Shown here: positions 24,647 through 27,083 of the stretch, piece by piece
Numbering within the stretch: position 1 is the stretch's first letter
Layout: each line of letters begins with the position of its first letter
Assembly (NCBI GenBank): GCA_964392615.1
Contig: CAYMRB010000082.1
Span: 1 to 27,083, forward strand
DNA from: CAYMRB01 sp964392615
GTDB taxonomy: Bacteria; Planctomycetota; UBA8108
Length of the DNA: 27,083 nucleotides
Direction: 5' to 3'
Notes under the pieces: generated by a model
The model's database searches: none
Seen by the model: only the letters and a program-made list of their open reading frames with translations
Told to the model about the DNA's origin: nothing
Translations under genes and position numbers: made by a program

Positions 24647-26455
24647 TCAGCGCGTGAGGTCCTGCCCGCGCTCGTGGAACGGATACGGCGGCTCCGGACC
24701 GCCACGGAAGAGCCACGCGAGCAGATAGACCGTGTCGGCGACGTCGATGCGGCTGTCGTCGTTGACATCCCCCGCGACCATCGAATCCAACGTCGCATCG
24801 CCGTTGAACAGGTAGCGGACGATGGTCACCGGGTCCGAGAGATCGATCTCGCCGTCGCCGTTGACCTCGCCGCGAACAAACAGGATCTGATCGCGACTCA
24901 TCTCGTCGTTGAACCCGTTCGGCAAGCTGCTCGGCAGCCAGCCGTCCGACGCGCCGAGATCTCGGAGCTCCTGCGAGTACGTCAGGTCGTCCTTGTCGAG
25001 CTCGAACATCGGCGTCGCCGAGTCGGGCGTCCCGTTGACGAAGCCCTCGTCGTACAGGCCGTCCTCGAGGAACGCGATCAGCGCGTCGATGTCGTCCTCC
25101 GACAGGCCGAGTCCCGGCTGTGACGCGCCGCGCGGCTGCGTGAACAGGCTCGGCATATTGCCAGCCGCTTCCGCCGCTGGATTGGAGGCCACACCGGCGT
25201 TGAAGTACTCGACGACGTCGCGCAGCGTAGCGGCCTCACCGCTGTGGAAGAACGGCGCGGCGTCCTTCATCTGACGCAGCGTCGGAGACTTGAACTCGTA
25301 CAGATCGTCCGGACTGCCGGTGACGCCCCAGCGGCCGAAGTCGTGGTGGTCGGGATTGCCGAGGGTCTCGCGGGCGAGATCGTGCAGCGGGTGCTCTTGA
25401 AGCCCGAGGTTCGCGAAGTTCTCCTCGACGTCGATGCCGGCCTCGTCGCCGACTTGCTTGTTGAGTGCCGGACCGCTGTGGCATGCGATGCAATTCGCGC
25501 CGCCGAGCCCGGGAGGCGTGGCGAACAGCCAAGCGCCACGGAGCTGCTGCGGCGTCATGGCGTCGTCGTCACCGGCCAGAAAGCGGTCCCACGGCGTATC
25601 GCGCGTGATCACGGTGCGGAGGAACGCGGCGATGGCGCGGAACTGCGTGTCGACGCTGATCAAGTCGCCGAGATCGCCGGACGTTTGTGCCGCGGCGTGC
25701 TCATCGGGAAACGCGCGCTCGAAGAGTCGCACGTACACGGGATTCGCCTGCAGGTGCGACGTGTCGGGATTCGCCATGCGGTGCGCCTCCGACGCCTTGC
25801 GGACGATATCCTCCTGCGCCGGATACTCCTCGGGATTCGGCTCGCCGGCCTCGCCGGCCCAGAGCAGACGGTTGTTGAACGCGAAGCCGATGACGGACGG
25901 CGATACGCGAGGCGGGGAGTCGATCGAATCGAAGCGCCCGCTCTCGACAACGTCGCCCGCCTCGTCGACCATCTCCATCGGCGTCGGCAGTATGTCGACG
26001 AGGCCCTCGCGCACCTGCCGCGTGATGGTCATGTGCCCGCGCGTATCCATTTCGTGCCGCCCCTCGCCGCCAACGCCGACCGCGATGACGGCGGCCGCCT
26101 TCGACGCGGCCTCTCCGAGGTGACACGAACCGCACGAGGCGGTCTGCGTCGTATCGACCATGCCGCCGAACGCCGTATCGATATGCGTGCTGCGGATCGG
26201 ATCGAAGAACAGGAAGCGACCCAGATAGGCCTTCTCCGGCGTCACCGCGAAACGGGGATCGATCTCGCCGGACGGAAGTCGCGGCTGTGGGAAATCCGCG
26301 ACGTTCTCCGGCACCTGCAGGACGGAGAGATCGCCGACCCGCCGCTCGAGCATCGCGCGCACATCCGCCGCGTCCTGACAGCGAACGGCGCTACCTGCTG
26401 CTAGCAACCAGCCCATGCACAGGAATACCACCCCTCGAGGCATGCTCGTCGACAT
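24647..26455 (-). CDS. Di-heme cytochrome c peroxidase-like protein with C-terminal dockerin
   Basis: ATG 26455 with GAGGAGGT nine bases upstream (26465-26472) gives 602 residues; the frame extends upstream to 26650 without protein-like character. MSTSMPRGVVFLCMGWLLAA is a Sec signal. The first c-heme site CGSCH is at 108-112 and the second CIACH at 322-326. Family segments include YLGRFLFFDPIRS (78-90) and FKSPTLRQMKDAAPFFHSGE (388-407). A dockerin-type pair follows (GEVNGDGEIDLSDPVTIVRY at 529-548 and GDVNDDSRIDVADTVYLLAW at 562-581), ending GGPEPPYPF. The expected role is peroxide reduction or MauG-like oxidation outside the cytoplasm, anchored by the dockerin. The link to the neighbouring cytochrome cluster is by position only. 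Confidence 0.9.
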   Translation of the reverse strand: MSTSMPRGVVFLCMGWLLAAGSAVRCQDAADVRAMLERRVGDLSVLQVPENVADFPQPRLPSGEIDPRFAVTPEKAYLGRFLFFDPIRSTHIDTAFGGMVDTTQTASCGSCHLGEAASKAAAVIAVGVGGEGRHEMDTRGHMTITRQVREGLVDILPTPMEMVDEAGDVVESGRFDSIDSPPRVSPSVIGFAFNNRLLWAGEAGEPNPEEYPAQEDIVRKASEAHRMANPDTSHLQANPVYVRLFERAFPDEHAAAQTSGDLGDLISVDTQFRAIAAFLRTVITRDTPWDRFLAGDDDAMTPQQLRGAWLFATPPGLGGANCIACHSGPALNKQVGDEAGIDVEENFANLGLQEHPLHDLARETLGNPDHHDFGRWGVTGSPDDLYEFKSPTLRQMKDAAPFFHSGEAATLRDVVEYFNAGVASNPAAEAAGNMPSLFTQPRGASQPGLGLSEDDIDALIAFLEDGLYDEGFVNGTPDSATPMFELDKDDLTYSQELRDLGASDGWLPSSLPNGFNDEMSRDQILFVRGEVNGDGEIDLSDPVTIVRYLFNGDATLDSMVAGDVNDDSRIDVADTVYLLAWLFRGGPEPPYPFHERGQDLTR

Positions 26456-26825
26456 GAGCCTCAGACCTCCTCGTTGACCATGCTGTCTCCCCTTCGATCG
26501 GTACATGTTCGCGCATACGGGGAGACACGCGGTTCGACCCAAAGAAGAAACTCGGCGAACCCTCCCGAGATCTCGGTTCGAGGCTAACGCTCCCGCCTCG
26601 AGACTGCAACCCCTCGCGCGGTCGAAAGGGGGCCAAGATCTTGCGTACAACGCGTCTCTTGGGGAAGATGCCTGTGGTAACCAGGCTTGGAAATGGTGGG
26701 TCGCATTCGGGCTTCAGGGTGCCCCCCTGAGAACCTCTTGTCCGTGGCTCCCGTCGTGTGGGCATCCGTCATCTTGGTTCCGGGCGGCCCCGACCCCGTC
26801 CCGAGAATAACCTGAGAGGCTGGCC
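26456..26825. other. Divergent intergenic region
   Basis: No coding region was recognised. It holds the ribosome-binding site of the peroxidase gene (26465-26472), a 7-bp inverted repeat (TCGAGGC / GCCTCGA, 26578-26584 and 26595-26601) and a 6-bp repeat around TCAGGG...CCCTGA near 26715-26735. Both flanking genes point outwards, so promoters for both should lie here. No -35/-10 elements, riboswitch or RNA gene could be assigned. Confidence 0.45.
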
Positions 26826-27077
26826 ATGAGCGGGTACTCGGACGATGTCGTTCAGACGTCGAGCATTCGACGTTCGTTCGTTCACAGCGAGGCTCTTGTC
26901 GTGTGGGCTCTCGCGATGCTGCTCGCGACGCCTGAGGTGAACGCCCGCGAGTTCGCGATCATCGTCGACGACCCGGGGCGAGTTTACTCTCTCGAGTCGA
27001 ACGGCGATGGCACGTTCGGCCCGTTGGTCCTGGTCGACGAGCCGCCGGGCTTCTTGGTCCCGAAGTCGAAGTCGTAG
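26826..27077 (+). CDS. Short secreted FG-GAP-like protein, possibly a truncated gene
   Basis: The ATG at 26826 has GAGAGG upstream and opens 83 residues. A signal peptide is evident (hydrophobic ALVVWALAMLLATP, cut near VNA), followed by REFAIIVDDPGRVYSLESNG and DGTFGPLVLVDEPP, which reads like the first blade of an FG-GAP propeller. The frame then ends in two consecutive TAG codons after PKSKS, six bases from the window edge. FG-GAP proteins are normally several hundred residues, so this is either the start of a gene broken by a frameshift or a nonsense change, or a genuinely small protein. The sequence beyond the window is needed to decide. Confidence 0.45.
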   Translation: MSGYSDDVVQTSSIRRSFVHSEALVVWALAMLLATPEVNAREFAIIVDDPGRVYSLESNGDGTFGPLVLVDEPPGFLVPKSKS

Positions 27078-27083
27078 TAGCAC

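Noticed and set aside
26600..26800. Possible structured RNA or riboswitch upstream of the last ORF
   Set aside because: Only short inverted repeats were found, with no conserved riboswitch core or tRNA-like fold.

Overview
The window is high-GC DNA (about two-thirds G+C by eye) whose gene content points to an uncultivated member of the Planctomycetota. The indicators are Tat-exported Gfo/Idh/MocA oxidoreductases, dockerin-type EF-hand tails ending in the 'LFxG...PPPPGP..CG.D' style, FG-GAP propellers, an ECF-like sigma factor overlapping a Ser/Thr kinase fused to a formylglycine-enzyme-like domain, and large propeller/c-type-cytochrome proteins. No rRNA, tRNA, CRISPR array, transposase or phage gene was seen.

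Layout. (1) 1-5587, plus strand: a dispersed palindrome, then a tight operon of an exported glycoside-hydrolase-like protein and two Tat-exported Gfo/Idh/MocA proteins. (2) 5588-5873: two hairpins and a decayed 3' end of a glycoside hydrolase gene. (3) 5874-10095, minus strand: a secreted double FG-GAP propeller with a dockerin tail, a second palindrome, and a secreted protein with dockerin-like motifs at both ends. (4) 10206-13494, minus strand: a sigma factor and a kinase with overlapping reading frames. (5) 13556-13973: a decayed 3' end of a Gfo/Idh/MocA gene and an unrecognised decayed ORF. (6) 14036-16132, minus strand: an intact GH50-like hydrolase. (7) 16275-24592, plus strand: a redox cluster of a YVTN-propeller di-heme peroxidase-like protein, two tandem hydrazine-synthase-alpha-like tri-heme propeller proteins, and a Tat aldo/keto reductase. 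(8) 24647-26455, minus strand: a di-heme cytochrome c peroxidase-like protein fused to a dockerin, convergent with the redox cluster across a hairpin. (9) 26826-27077: a short secreted FG-GAP-like ORF that stops early.

Nearly every product carries a Sec or Tat export signal. The likely theme is extracytoplasmic polysaccharide breakdown and sugar oxidation, with multiheme proteins handling electrons and dockerin/FG-GAP proteins at the cell surface. The sigma-kinase pair is the only evident cytoplasmic regulator; what it controls cannot be read from the sequence.

The most informative structure is a pair of reciprocal remnants. The intact second Gfo/Idh gene (4271-5587) is followed by a 3' fragment of a GH50-like gene (5610-5706), while the intact GH50-like gene (14036-16132) is preceded by a 3' fragment of that same Gfo/Idh gene (13556-13747). 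This fits an ancestral convergent pair that was duplicated in tandem, with the inner halves later replaced by the roughly 8 kb that now holds the FG-GAP, dockerin, kinase and sigma genes.
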